From positions 3,782,001 to 3,846,000 of the forward strand of contig JAHBZM010000001.1 in assembly GCA_019635435.1 (NCBI GenBank): 64,000 bases of DNA. Reading direction: 5' to 3'. The number at the start of each line of letters is the position of its first letter. Positions within the stretch are counted from its first letter, which is position 1. Under the pieces are notes generated by a model. That model did not search any database, was not told where the DNA came from, and worked only from the letters and a program-made list of their open reading frames with translations. The DNA is from Ramlibacter sp. GTDB taxonomy: Bacteria > Pseudomonadota > Gammaproteobacteria > Burkholderiales > Burkholderiaceae_C. This document shows, piece after piece, positions 34,498 to 43,435 of the stretch. Both the position numbers and the translations under genes were made by a program.

Positions 34498-34512
34498 TTC
34501 TTGCTGTTTGCC

Positions 34513-37368
34513 ATGACCGACAAAACCGATTACCGCGCCACCCTGAACCTGCCCGACACCCCCTTCCCCATGCGGGGCGACCTGCCCAAGCGCGAGCCGG
34601 GCTGGGTCAAGGAGTGGGAAGACCAGGGCCTGTACAAAAAGCTGCGTGATGCGCGCTGCAATGCGCCCAAGTTCGTGCTGCACGACGGCCCGCCGTATGC
34701 CAATGGCCAGATCCACATGGGCCACGCGGTCAACAAGATCCTCAAGGACATGATCGTCAAGGCGCGCCAGCTCAAGGGCCTGGACGCGGCCTACATCCCG
34801 GGCTGGGACTGCCACGGCCTGCCGATCGAGAACGCGATCGAGAAGAAATTCGGCCGCAACCTGCCGCGTGACGAGATGCAGGCCAAGAGCCGCGCCTTTG
34901 CCACCGAGCAGATCGGCATCCAGATGGCCGACTTCAAGCGCCTGGGCGTGCTGGGCGACTGGGACCACCCCTACCGCACCATGGACTTCGTCAACGAGGC
35001 CGAAGAGATTCGCGCCTTCAAGCGCGTGGTCGAGCGCGGCTTTGTCTACCGCGGCCTCAAGCCCGTGTACTGGTGCTTTGACTGCGGCTCCTCGCTGGCC
35101 GAGTTCGAGATCGAGTACGCCGACAAGAAGTCGCAGACGCTGGACGTCGGCTTCCTGAGCGACGAGCCGGCGAAGCTGGCTGCAGCCTTCGGCGTCCCTG
35201 CATTCACCAAAGACGCCTACATCGTCATCTGGACCACCACGGCCTGGACCATCCCGGCCAACCAGGCGCTCAACCTCAACCCCGAGCTGGACTACTCGCT
35301 GGTCGACACCGAGCGTGGCCTGCTGGTGCTGGCCTCGGTGCTGGTGGAAAAGTGCATGGAGCGCTTCCACCTCAGCGGCACCGTGCTGGCCACGGTCAAG
35401 GGCGAGAAGCTGGGCGGCCTGAACTTCCGCCACCCGCTGTACGACGTGAAGAACGAGGACGGCAGCTACGGCTACCGCCGCCTCTCGCCCGTCTACCTGG
35501 CCGACTACGCCACCGCCGACGACGGCACCGGCATCGTCCATTCCTCGCCCGCCTACGGCCTGGACGACTTCAACTCCTGCGTGGCCCATGGCCTGGCCTA
35601 CGACGACATCCTCAACCCGGTGCAGGGCAACGGCGCCTACGCGCCTGACTTCCCGCTGTTTGGCGGCCTGAACATCTGGAAGGCCGTGCCCCAGATCATC
35701 GAGACCCTGAAGAACGCCGGCCGCCTGTTCGCCACCGAGACCATCAGCCACAGCTACCCGCACTGCTGGCGCCACAAGACGCCGGTGATCTACCGCGCCG
35801 CGGCGCAGTGGTTCATCCGCATGGACGAGGGCGAAGGCGTGTTCACCAGGGACAAGGCCCCCGCCACGCTGCGCCAGATGGCGCTGGCCGCCATCGAGGA
35901 AACCGGCTTCTTCCCCGAGAACGGCAAGGCCCGGCTGCGCGACATGATCGCCGGGCGGCCCGACTGGTGCATCTCGCGCCAGCGCAGCTGGGGCGTGCCC
36001 CTGCCCTTCTTCCTGCACAAGGACTCGGGCGAACTGCACCCGCTCACCATGGAGATCCTGGACCTGGCCGCCAACATGGTGGAACAAGGCGGCATCGAGG
36101 CCTGGAGCAAGGCCAGCACCGAGGACATCCTGGCCAAAGTGGGCGCCGGCGCCGACGCGGCGCAGTACACCAAGAGCAGCGACATCCTGGAAGTGTGGTT
36201 TGACTCCGGCACCACGCACACCACGGTGCTGCGCAAGTCGCACGCCGGTGCCGCCCATGACACCGGCCCCGAGGCCGACCTCTACCTGGAAGGCCACGAC
36301 CAGCACCGCGGCTGGTTCCACAGCTCGCTGCTGACCGCCTGCGCCATGTACGGCCGCGCGCCCTACCGCGGCCTGCTGACCCACGGCTTCACCGTGGACA
36401 GCCAGGGCCGCAAGATGAGCAAGTCCATGGGCAATGGCGTGGACCCGCAGGAAACCAGCAAGAAGCTCGGCGCGGAAATCATCCGCCTGTGGGTGGCCGC
36501 GTCGGACTATTCCGGCGACATCGCGGGCGATGACAAGATCCTGGCCCGCGTGGTCGATGCCTACCGCCGCATCCGCAACACGCTGCGCTTCCTGCTGGCC
36601 AATGTGAGTGACTTTGATCCGGCCACCGACGCCGTGCCGCCGGACCAGATGCTGGAGATCGACCGCTACGCGCTGGCGCGCGCGTCGCAGTTCCAGGCCG
36701 AGGTGCTCGCGCATTTCGAGGTCTATGAATTCCACCCCGTGGTGGCCAAGCTGCAGCTGTACTGCAGCGAGGACCTGGGCGGCTTCTACCTGGACGTGCT
36801 GAAGGACCGCCTGTACACCACGGCGCCCAAATCGCTGGCGCGGCGCAGCGCCCAGACCGCGCTGTGGCAGATCACCCATGCCATGCTGCGCTGGATGGCG
36901 CCGTTCCTGAGTTTCACGGCCGAGGAAGCCTGGAAGATCTTCGGCAGCTCGGAATCGATCTTCCTGGAGACCTACGCCGAACTGCCCGCGGCCGACGAGG
37001 CACTGCTGGCCAAGTGGGCACGCATCCGCGAGATCCGCGACAGCGTCAACAAGGACATCGAGGCGCTGCGCGCCGACGGCCAGGTGGGCTCGTCGCTGCA
37101 GGCCCGGGTGGCGCTGGGCGCGACCCCCGCGGACCTGCCCCTGCTCGCCAGCCTGGGCGACGACCTGAAGTTCGTCTTCATCACCTCGGCCGTGGACCTG
37201 GTGGCGGCCGACGCCACCGCCGCGAAGGTCAGCGCCAGCAGTGACGCCAAGTGCGAGCGCTGCTGGCACTACCGGCCGGATGTGGGCCACGACCCGGCCC
37301 ACCCCACGCTGTGCGGCCGTTGCACCAGCAACCTGTTCGGCGCCGGTGAAGACAGGAAGGTCGCCTGA
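34513..37368 (+). CDS. ileS: Isoleucyl-tRNA synthetase
   Basis: Class I aminoacyl-tRNA synthetase, 951 residues. The HIGH motif is HMGH at 68-71, KMSKS is near residue 634, and the CP1 editing domain contains WTTTAWTIPANQALNLNP. The C-terminal zinc ribbon CERCWHY...CGRC is present, as in the E. coli-type enzyme. ATG 34513 gives MTDKTDYRATLNLPDTPFP, the usual start; the frame extends 17 codons upstream into the REP-like repeat and is not used. Its TGA overlaps the lspA ATG. No T-box or other leader is visible. Confidence 0.97.
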   Translation: MTDKTDYRATLNLPDTPFPMRGDLPKREPGWVKEWEDQGLYKKLRDARCNAPKFVLHDGPPYANGQIHMGHAVNKILKDMIVKARQLKGLDAAYIPGWDCHGLPIENAIEKKFGRNLPRDEMQAKSRAFATEQIGIQMADFKRLGVLGDWDHPYRTMDFVNEAEEIRAFKRVVERGFVYRGLKPVYWCFDCGSSLAEFEIEYADKKSQTLDVGFLSDEPAKLAAAFGVPAFTKDAYIVIWTTTAWTIPANQALNLNPELDYSLVDTERGLLVLASVLVEKCMERFHLSGTVLATVKGEKLGGLNFRHPLYDVKNEDGSYGYRRLSPVYLADYATADDGTGIVHSSPAYGLDDFNSCVAHGLAYDDILNPVQGNGAYAPDFPLFGGLNIWKAVPQIIETLKNAGRLFATETISHSYPHCWRHKTPVIYRAAAQWFIRMDEGEGVFTRDKAPATLRQMALAAIEETGFFPENGKARLRDMIAGRPDWCISRQRSWGVPLPFFLHKDSGELHPLTMEILDLAANMVEQGGIEAWSKASTEDILAKVGAGADAAQYTKSSDILEVWFDSGTTHTTVLRKSHAGAAHDTGPEADLYLEGHDQHRGWFHSSLLTACAMYGRAPYRGLLTHGFTVDSQGRKMSKSMGNGVDPQETSKKLGAEIIRLWVAASDYSGDIAGDDKILARVVDAYRRIRNTLRFLLANVSDFDPATDAVPPDQMLEIDRYALARASQFQAEVLAHFEVYEFHPVVAKLQLYCSEDLGGFYLDVLKDRLYTTAPKSLARRSAQTALWQITHAMLRWMAPFLSFTAEEAWKIFGSSESIFLETYAELPAADEALLAKWARIREIRDSVNKDIEALRADGQVGSSLQARVALGATPADLPLLASLGDDLKFVFITSAVDLVAADATAAKVSASSDAKCERCWHYRPDVGHDPAHPTLCGRCTSNLFGAGEDRKVA

Positions 37369-37856
37369 TGTTCAGAAACACCTCGAGCAGCGTCACGCCC
37401 TGGTTGGCCCTGGCCCTGATCATCGTGATCGCCGACCAGTTCACCAAGGTGCTGATCCTGGGCTACTACGCGGTGGGCGACAGCACCTGGGTCACCAGCT
37501 TCTTCAATGTGGTGCGGGTGCACAACAGCGGCGCGGCGTTCTCGTTCCTGGCCGCGGCCTCGGGCTGGCAGCGCTGGCTGTTCACGGGCATCGGCGTGGC
37601 GGCGGCGCTGTTCATCATCTGGATGCTGCGCTCGCACCCGGGCCAGAAGCTGTTCTCGTTCGCGCTGGCCTGCGTGCTGGGCGGCGCGATCGGCAACGTG
37701 GTGGACCGGCTGCTGCACGGCTACGTGGTGGACTTCCTGGACTTCCACCTGCGCGGCTGGCATTTCCCCGCGTTCAACCTGGCCGACAGCGCGATCACGC
37801 TGGGCGCGGCCTGCCTGATCCTCGACGAGTTGCTGCGCGTGCGCAGGGCCCGCTGA
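37368..37856 (+). CDS. lspA: Lipoprotein signal peptidase
   Basis: Inner-membrane aspartic protease (signal peptidase II) that cleaves prolipoproteins after lipid attachment; 162 residues with four hydrophobic helices. Catalytic Asp113 in GNVVDRLLHGYVVDF and Asp140 in FNLADSAITLG. VHNSGAAFSFLA is the conserved first periplasmic segment. The start overlaps the ileS stop by one base (TGATG). It supports lipoprotein maturation together with LolA/LolCD encoded elsewhere in the window. Confidence 0.97.
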   Translation: MFRNTSSSVTPWLALALIIVIADQFTKVLILGYYAVGDSTWVTSFFNVVRVHNSGAAFSFLAAASGWQRWLFTGIGVAAALFIIWMLRSHPGQKLFSFALACVLGGAIGNVVDRLLHGYVVDFLDFHLRGWHFPAFNLADSAITLGAACLILDELLRVRRAR

Positions 37857-37905
37857 GCCGTGCGATTGCTGCATTGCATCAAGCGTATAGTTGAAGCTTG
37901 AAGCA

Positions 37906-39570
37906 ATGAAGCACCTGTTGAATCTTCTGGCGGCGATCGCGCTGCTTGTCTGGGGCACCCATCTCGTCCGCACCGGCATCCTGCGGGTATTTGGCGCCAA
38001 TCTGCGCCATGTGCTGGCCCGCAGCATCAGCAACCGCTACACGGCGGCGATCTCGGGCATCGGCGTCACCGCGCTGGTGCAGTCCAGCACGGCCACGGCG
38101 CTGATCGTCTCCTCCTTTGTCGGGCAGGGCCTGGTCACGCTGCCGCTGGCCCTGGCCGTGATGCTGGGCGCCGACGTGGGCACCAGCCTGATGGCCGTGG
38201 TGTTCTCGTTTGACCTGTCCTGGCTGTCCCCGCTGTTCATCTTCGTGGGCGTGGTGCTGTTCATCTCGCGCCAGTCGTCCAGCGTGGGGCGCTTTGGCCG
38301 GGTGCTGATCGGGCTGGGCCTGATGCTGCTCGCGCTGCGGCTGGTGACGGAGTCCACCACCGTGCTGACCCAGGCGCCCGCGGTCAAGGCCCTGCTGGCC
38401 TCGCTGGCCAGCGACCGGCTGCTGGAGATCACCATGGGCGCGGTGCTGGCCGTGGTCTCGTATTCAAGCCTGGCCATCGTGCTGCTGACCGCCACGCTCG
38501 CGGCCTCGGGCGTGGTGCCGCTGGACGTGGCGCTGGGCCTGGTGCTGGGCGCCAACCTGGGCAGCGGCCTGCTGGCCGTGCTGACCACGGCGCGTTCGGC
38601 CATTGAAGTGCGCCAGGTGCCCATGGGCAACCTGGTGTTCAAGGCGCTGGGGGTGCTGATCGTCGCGCCCTTCACCGGCCTGTGGCTGACCTATGCCCGC
38701 CCCTACATCAATGAAAACGCCACCTTCGTGGTGCTGTTCCACCTGGTCTTCAACCTGCTGGTGGGGGCGCTGTTCATCGGCGTCACGCAGATCGTGGCGC
38801 TCTGGGTGAGCCGCTGGCTGCCCAAGCCCGACAAGAGCACCCTGGCCGGGCGGCCGCATCACCTGGACCCGTCGGCGCTGGCCACGCCCTCGCTGGCCAT
38901 CTCCTGCGCCGCGCGCGAGGCCCTGCACCAGGCCGACATCGTGGAAACCATGATGCTGGGGGTGCTCAAGGTGATCAAGGACAACGACCTCAAGCTCGCC
39001 GAGGACCTGCGCAAGCTCGACGACACGGTGGACGAGCTGTATTCGGCCATCAAGTACTACATGACCAAGATTTCGCGCGAGGCCCTGGGCGAGGAAGAGA
39101 GCCGGCGCTGGACCGACATCATCAGCTTCACCATCAACATGGAGCAGATCGGCGACATCATCGAGCGCGTGCTGCTGGACATCGAGGACAAGAAGATCAA
39201 GAAGGGCCGCAGCTTCTCGGTGGCCGGCATGGCCGAGATCTGCGAGCTGCACGCCCGCCTGGTGGCCAACCTGCGGCTGGGCATGAGCGTGTTCCTCAAT
39301 GGCACGGTGCGCGACGCGCAGAAGCTGCTCGAGGAAAAGGCCCGCTTCCGTGACCTGGAACGCGAGTACGCCACCACCCACCTGGGCCGCCTGTCCGACA
39401 ACACCATGCAGAGCATCGAGACCAGCTCGCTGCACATCGACCTGATCAGCGACCTCAAGCGCATCAACTCGCACATCTGCTCGATCGCCTACCCCATCCT
39501 CGACTCGGCCGGGGCCCTGGCACCCAACCGGCTGCGCCAGAACGTGCTGCTGGACGCCGACCACCGCTGA
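37906..39570 (+). CDS. Na/Pi cotransporter family protein with PhoU-like domain
   Basis: 554-residue membrane protein. Two inverted NptA-type halves (about residues 1-150 and 165-310) carry the QSSTATALIVSSFVGQG and GANLGSGLLAVL segments; eight or nine helices are visible. The C-terminal 230 residues are a cytoplasmic helical PhoU-like domain (ALHQADIVETMMLGVLKVI, INMEQIGDIIERVLLDIEDK, SSLHIDLISDLKRINSHIC). Probable sodium-coupled phosphate importer or exporter. ATG 37906 is chosen over a TTG five codons earlier. It is followed convergently by a response regulator gene 21 bases away. Confidence 0.9.
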   Translation: MKHLLNLLAAIALLVWGTHLVRTGILRVFGANLRHVLARSISNRYTAAISGIGVTALVQSSTATALIVSSFVGQGLVTLPLALAVMLGADVGTSLMAVVFSFDLSWLSPLFIFVGVVLFISRQSSSVGRFGRVLIGLGLMLLALRLVTESTTVLTQAPAVKALLASLASDRLLEITMGAVLAVVSYSSLAIVLLTATLAASGVVPLDVALGLVLGANLGSGLLAVLTTARSAIEVRQVPMGNLVFKALGVLIVAPFTGLWLTYARPYINENATFVVLFHLVFNLLVGALFIGVTQIVALWVSRWLPKPDKSTLAGRPHHLDPSALATPSLAISCAAREALHQADIVETMMLGVLKVIKDNDLKLAEDLRKLDDTVDELYSAIKYYMTKISREALGEEESRRWTDIISFTINMEQIGDIIERVLLDIEDKKIKKGRSFSVAGMAEICELHARLVANLRLGMSVFLNGTVRDAQKLLEEKARFRDLEREYATTHLGRLSDNTMQSIETSSLHIDLISDLKRINSHICSIAYPILDSAGALAPNRLRQNVLLDADHR

Positions 39571-39591
39571 GCGCCGCGCCGCCAGCCTGCT

Positions 39592-39984
39592 TCAGGCCGT
39601 CACGCGCTGGCGGTTGTCGCGTTCGTGGATGCAGTACTCCAGCAGCGCGTCGATCTCGGTGGACTTGTCGAACACGGCGTCGGCGCCCAGCTGGGTGCAG
39701 CGCCAGCGCACGTCGCGGGTCGCATGGTTGCTCAGCACGATCATCTTCTGCCCCGGCTTGCGCCAGCGGCAGGCCTCCAGGATGTTGAGCCCGCTGCCCT
39801 CGCGCAGGAACAGGTCCACGATGGCAAGGTCCCACTGCGCACCGTTGCGGGCCAGCCAGTCGCGCCCTTCCTGCTCGGTTTCGGCCGTGCCGACGGGGTC
39901 CACCAGGGCCAGTTCCCGCAGGGTTTCAATGAGGTTTTCGCGGATGGTGGCGCTGTCTTCGACGATATAGGCCCGGAATTTCAT
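39592..39984 (-). CDS. Single-domain response regulator
   Basis: 130-residue receiver domain without output domain. Acidic pair Glu9-Asp10, phosphorylation site Asp57 in LAIVDLFL, Ser85 in VLSN and Lys107 in VFDKS are all present, so it should be phosphorylatable. REGSGLNILEA follows the active loop. It acts as a phosphotransfer or protein-interaction module; no histidine kinase is encoded in the window. ATG 39984 has AAGGAG upstream. It converges with the Na/Pi transporter gene. Confidence 0.93.
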   Translation of the reverse strand: MKFRAYIVEDSATIRENLIETLRELALVDPVGTAETEQEGRDWLARNGAQWDLAIVDLFLREGSGLNILEACRWRKPGQKMIVLSNHATRDVRWRCTQLGADAVFDKSTEIDALLEYCIHERDNRQRVTA

Positions 39985-40124
39985 GGTGTTCTCCTTCAGC
40001 CCCTGGGCGCCATGGCGCGAACAGGCTGCGTACTACGTTGAAGACCAATGTAAACACCAGGCCGTCCGCTGGCTGCAAGCGGCCGTCGCTACCGTCTGTA
40101 GGAGCAGGGCCACGACGGCCCGCG

Positions 40125-40937
40125 TTACAGGCCCGCCGCGCAGAGGATCAGGCCGGCTTCCAGGGTGAATTCGCCGCGGTGCAGCCGCTCCCGCAGCTCC
40201 CCGGGCGCCAGCAGGCGGAACTCCTCGACCTCGCCGTCCTGATTGACCGGCACCTGCCCCCGGGGCACGGTGCATTCAAACCAGTCCAGGTGCTCGACCA
40301 CATAGCCCGCGCCGCCGCCATCGCGCGCGGGCGCCGTCATGCGCACGAACCCGCCATGGCGCAGGTTCTGCAGCGCCGCCAGCGGCAGCCCCGCCTCTTC
40401 CTGTGTCTCGCGCGCCAGCGCGCTGTGCAGCGTGTCGGCGGCCGCCACCATGCCGCCCATCAGGGTGTCCCACAGGCCCGGGTCATTGGCCTTGGTCAGC
40501 GAGCGGCGCTGCACCCAGTGCCCGCCGTCCGGGCTGCGGCCCACCAGGTGCACCGCCCGCGTGGCGATGCCCAGCGGGCGCACGGCGGCGCGCTCCACCG
40601 CGCCCAGCACCCGGCCCTGCCCGTCGGCCACGGCCAGCAGCTCATCGCGCCAGGCACCGGCCAGGCCGGCCTCGCGCAGGGCCTGCGCCAGGGCTGCCAG
40701 CGCGGCCGTGAGGTCGCCCGTCAGGCGCCAGGCCGGCTGGCCGTTTTGCTCATCTTTTTGTAGCGCATGAAGGCCGCCAGTCCTGGACTCCAGCCCGATT
40801 TGTTCCAGAAACCCGGGTTCCACCGAGCCAATTTGCGCCGCGCCCGCCAGCAGCGGCCAGCGCGGCACGCGCGGCGGCAGGCTGGCGCGCGCCTGCTGCG
40901 CCGCCAGCCACTGCGCATCGGGCGCCAGCGGGCTCAC
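40125..40937 (-). CDS. Nudix hydrolase with N-terminal DUF4743
   Basis: 270-residue Nudix enzyme of the DUF4743 type (thiamine-pyrophosphokinase-like). The Nudix box GGMVAAADTLHSALARETQE EAGL has all key acids except that the first glutamate is an aspartate. The N-terminal domain covers about residues 10-130. Residues 46-66 (QIGLESRTGG then LHALQKDEQNG) are encoded by copy C of the dispersed repeat and share GLESRTGG with the unrelated DUF1653 protein. The start is GTG 40937, overlapping the TGA of the quinone oxidoreductase (GTGA), so translation is coupled. Substrate unknown. Confidence 0.88.
   Translation of the reverse strand: MSPLAPDAQWLAAQQARASLPPRVPRWPLLAGAAQIGSVEPGFLEQIGLESRTGGLHALQKDEQNGQPAWRLTGDLTAALAALAQALREAGLAGAWRDELLAVADGQGRVLGAVERAAVRPLGIATRAVHLVGRSPDGGHWVQRRSLTKANDPGLWDTLMGGMVAAADTLHSALARETQEEAGLPLAALQNLRHGGFVRMTAPARDGGGAGYVVEHLDWFECTVPRGQVPVNQDGEVEEFRLLAPGELRERLHRGEFTLEAGLILCAAGL
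40746..40808 (+). repeat. Dispersed in-gene repeat, copy C (inside the Nudix gene)
   Basis: Begins TTGCTCATCTTTTTGTAGCG, then 16 bases, then CCTGGACTCC, then ATTTGTTCCAG. No gaps relative to copies A, B, D and E over the first 46 bases. Antisense to the gene, read in frame GAG-TCC-AGG. Confidence 0.8.
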
Positions 40938-41917
40938 AGCGTGATGATGGTCGAACCCGTGGTTTTGCGCGCTTCCAGGTCGCGGTGCGCCTGCTGCACG
41001 TCGGCCAGCGGGTAGCGCTGGTCGATGCGCAGCTTGACCTGGCCGCTCTGGACCACCGCGAACAGGTCATCCGCCATGGCCTGCGTGCTTTCGCGCGTGG
41101 CAATGTGGGTGAACAGGGTCTGGCGGGTCACATAGAGCGAGCCCTTGGGGCCGAGAATGCCGGGCGAGAACGGCGCCACCGGCCCCGAGGCATTGCCAAA
41201 ACTGGCCATCAGGCCAAACGGCTGCAGGCAGTCCAGCGACTTGTCCCAGGTGTCCTTGCCCACCGAGTCGTACACCACCTTCACGCCCTTGCCGCCGGTG
41301 ATCTCCTTGACCCGGGCGCCGAAGTCCTCGGTGCTGTAGTTGATGACATGGGCCGCGCCGTGTTCCCGGGCCAGCGCGCACTTGGCGTCCGAGCCCGCGG
41401 TGCCGATCAGCTGCAGCCCCAGCGCCCGGGCCCACTGGCAGGCGATCAGGCCCACGCCGCCCGCGGCGGCATGGAACAGCACGAAGTCGCCGGCCTGCAG
41501 GCCCTGCACCGGCAGGGTCTTCTTGAGCAGGTACTGGGCGGTCAGGCCCTTGAGCATCATCGCGGCGCCGGTTTCAAAGCTGATGGCGTCGGGCAGCTTG
41601 CAGACCTGGCGGGCCGGCATCACCCGCACCTCGCTGTAGCTGCCGGGCGGGTTGCTGGCGTAGGCGGCGCGGTCGCCGGCCTTCAGGTGGGTCACGCCCT
41701 CGCCCACGGCCTCGACGATGCCCGCGCCCTCCATGCCCAGCGTGGCCGGCATGGGCAGCTGGTACAGGCCGGTGCGCTGGTAGACGTCGATGAAGTTCAG
41801 TCCGATGGCGTGATGGCGGATGCGGATTTCGCCGGGGCCGGGGTCACCCACGCTCACGTCCACGATCCTGAGTTCTTCCGCGCCACCGTGTTGGTTGATC
41901 TGTACTGCTTTGCTCAT
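40934..41917 (-). CDS. NADPH:quinone oxidoreductase (zeta-crystallin type)
   Basis: 327-residue medium-chain reductase without structural zinc. N-terminal GroES-like domain includes IRHHAIGLNFIDVYQRTGLY; the Rossmann domain has FHAAAGGVGLIACQWA with the AAxGGVG NADPH loop near residue 150, and GSDAKCALAREHGAAHVINY. These are QorA-type signatures: two-electron reduction of quinones. ATG 41917 follows AGGAGCAGG. It is the first gene of a two-gene minus-strand unit with the Nudix hydrolase and is divergent from an EamA exporter gene. Confidence 0.93.
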   Translation of the reverse strand: MSKAVQINQHGGAEELRIVDVSVGDPGPGEIRIRHHAIGLNFIDVYQRTGLYQLPMPATLGMEGAGIVEAVGEGVTHLKAGDRAAYASNPPGSYSEVRVMPARQVCKLPDAISFETGAAMMLKGLTAQYLLKKTLPVQGLQAGDFVLFHAAAGGVGLIACQWARALGLQLIGTAGSDAKCALAREHGAAHVINYSTEDFGARVKEITGGKGVKVVYDSVGKDTWDKSLDCLQPFGLMASFGNASGPVAPFSPGILGPKGSLYVTRQTLFTHIATRESTQAMADDLFAVVQSGQVKLRIDQRYPLADVQQAHRDLEARKTTGSTIITL

Positions 41918-42015
41918 GGCCTGCTCCTGCGGGTTGGTAGGGCCTGAATGCTGCCACGATTCGCCCGGCCCTGCCTCGGCGGGACATTGCCAAACCCCGT
42001 ACAGTGTCGCCTTCC

Positions 42016-42915
42016 ATGAACCAACGCCTCACCCCCGCCACCGCGGCCCTGCTGGTGGTGCCGCCCCTGATGTGGGCCGGCAATGCCGTCGTCGGGCGCA
42101 TGCTCAACGGGCTGGTCCCGCCCATCACGCTCAACCTGTTGCGCTGGGTGGGCGCCTTCGTGCTGCTGCTGCCGCTGGCCGCCTGGGTCCTGCGCCCCGG
42201 CAGCGGCCTGTGGAGCCACTGGCGCCGCTACGCCCTGCTGGGGCTGCTGGGCGTGGGCTGCTACAACGCCTTGCAATACCTGGCGCTCAAGACCTCCACC
42301 CCGATCAACGTGACGCTGGTGGCGGCCAGCACGCCGGTGTTCATGCTGGGCATTGGCCGGGCCTTCTTTGGCCAGGCGGTGTCGCGGCGCCAGTGGCTTG
42401 GCGCCGCGCTCTCGATCGCCGGCGTCGTGCTGGTGCTCAGCCATGGCGAGTGGGCCCAGCTGATGCAGCTGCGGCTGGTGCCGGGCGACCTGTATGTGCT
42501 GGTGGCCACCGCCGCCTGGGCGTTCTACAGCTGGCTGATCGCGCGCCCCGGGGACGCCCCGGCCATCCGCCAGGACTGGGCCGCGTTCCTGATGGCCCAG
42601 GTGGTGTTTGGCCTGGGCTGGTCGGGCCTGTTCGCGGGCGCCGAGTGGGCGCTGACTGACGCGCAGATCGTGTGGAGCTGGCCGGTGGCGGCGGCGCTGC
42701 TGTATGTGGCGGTGGGCCCGGCCATCCTGGCCTACCGCTGCTGGGGGCTGGGCGTGCAGCGCGTGGGCCCGAGCGTGGCGGGGTTTTTCTCCAACCTCAC
42801 GCCGCTGTTTGCGGCGGTGTTCTCCACGGCCTTGCTGGGCGAAGTACCGCACCTGTACCACGCACTGGCGTTTGCGCTGATCGTGGGCGGGATTGTGGTG
42901 TCCTCGCGACGCTGA
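42016..42915 (+). CDS. EamA family drug/metabolite exporter
   Basis: 299-residue inner-membrane protein with ten helices in two EamA repeats. The first starts LLVVPPLMWAGNAVVGRML; the second starts VLVATAAWAFYSWLIARP. Further conserved pieces are NVTLVAASTPVFMLGIG and GPSVAGFFSNLTPLFAAVFS. Likely exports an amino acid or other metabolite; substrate unknown. ATG 42016 is the start nearest to the first helix. It stands divergent from the quinone oxidoreductase, 98 bases away. Confidence 0.9.
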   Translation: MNQRLTPATAALLVVPPLMWAGNAVVGRMLNGLVPPITLNLLRWVGAFVLLLPLAAWVLRPGSGLWSHWRRYALLGLLGVGCYNALQYLALKTSTPINVTLVAASTPVFMLGIGRAFFGQAVSRRQWLGAALSIAGVVLVLSHGEWAQLMQLRLVPGDLYVLVATAAWAFYSWLIARPGDAPAIRQDWAAFLMAQVVFGLGWSGLFAGAEWALTDAQIVWSWPVAAALLYVAVGPAILAYRCWGLGVQRVGPSVAGFFSNLTPLFAAVFSTALLGEVPHLYHALAFALIVGGIVVSSRR

Positions 42916-43000
42916 AGTCCGGTTGCATCCGGTAGCAGTCAGGTTGGCTGGGTAGCATCGCGCCCGCCACCGGCGCCATTTGCGCCGGCCGGCGCACTCC

Positions 43001-43435
43001 ATGAACAAGGTATTCGGTTGGGCCGCCTGGCTGGTGTTGCCTCTGGCGGGGCTGCTGTTTGCGCAATGGCCGCTGCGCGACTGGATTCATGCCGGCTCGC
43101 GCGAGGCCAACGATCTGGCCCAGATCCTGTTTGCGCTGTACGCGGCGGTGGCGGTCACCGCCGCCTCGCGCCACAGCGCCCACCTGGCGGCGCATGGCAG
43201 CACCGGGCCCGCGCGGCCCACGCGATGGCGCCGCTGGCTGCTCGCGCTGTGCGTCGCGCCCTGGGCCGGCTTTGTGCTGTTGGCGTCGGCCCCCGAGGTG
43301 TGGGCCTCGCTGGCCCATCTGGAGCATTTCCCGGAAACCGCCAACCCGGGCTACTTCCTGGTGAAGCTGTCGGTCTGGGTGCTCGCGCTGCTGGCCTTGA
43401 TTGACGCCGTGCGCCCGCGCCGGGAGCTGCCATGA
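43001..43435 (+). CDS. TRAP transporter small permease (DctQ-like)
   Basis: 144-residue membrane protein with four hydrophobic segments (AAWLVLPLAGLLFAQ, ILFALYAAVAVTAA, LLALCVAPWAGFVLL, FLVKLSVWVLALLAL). Size, topology and the ATGA overlap with the DctM-like gene identify it as the DctQ component of a TRAP transporter; sequence similarity itself is weak in this family. ATG 43001 gives MNKVFGWAAW. It should form the permease with the next product. No DctP receptor gene is nearby. Confidence 0.75.
   Translation: MNKVFGWAAWLVLPLAGLLFAQWPLRDWIHAGSREANDLAQILFALYAAVAVTAASRHSAHLAAHGSTGPARPTRWRRWLLALCVAPWAGFVLLASAPEVWASLAHLEHFPETANPGYFLVKLSVWVLALLALIDAVRPRRELP

Noticed and set aside
34396..37302. 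968-codon open frame antisense to ileS
   Set aside because: It mirrors ileS exactly, is histidine-, valine- and glutamine-rich without motifs, and results from the GC-rich codon pattern.
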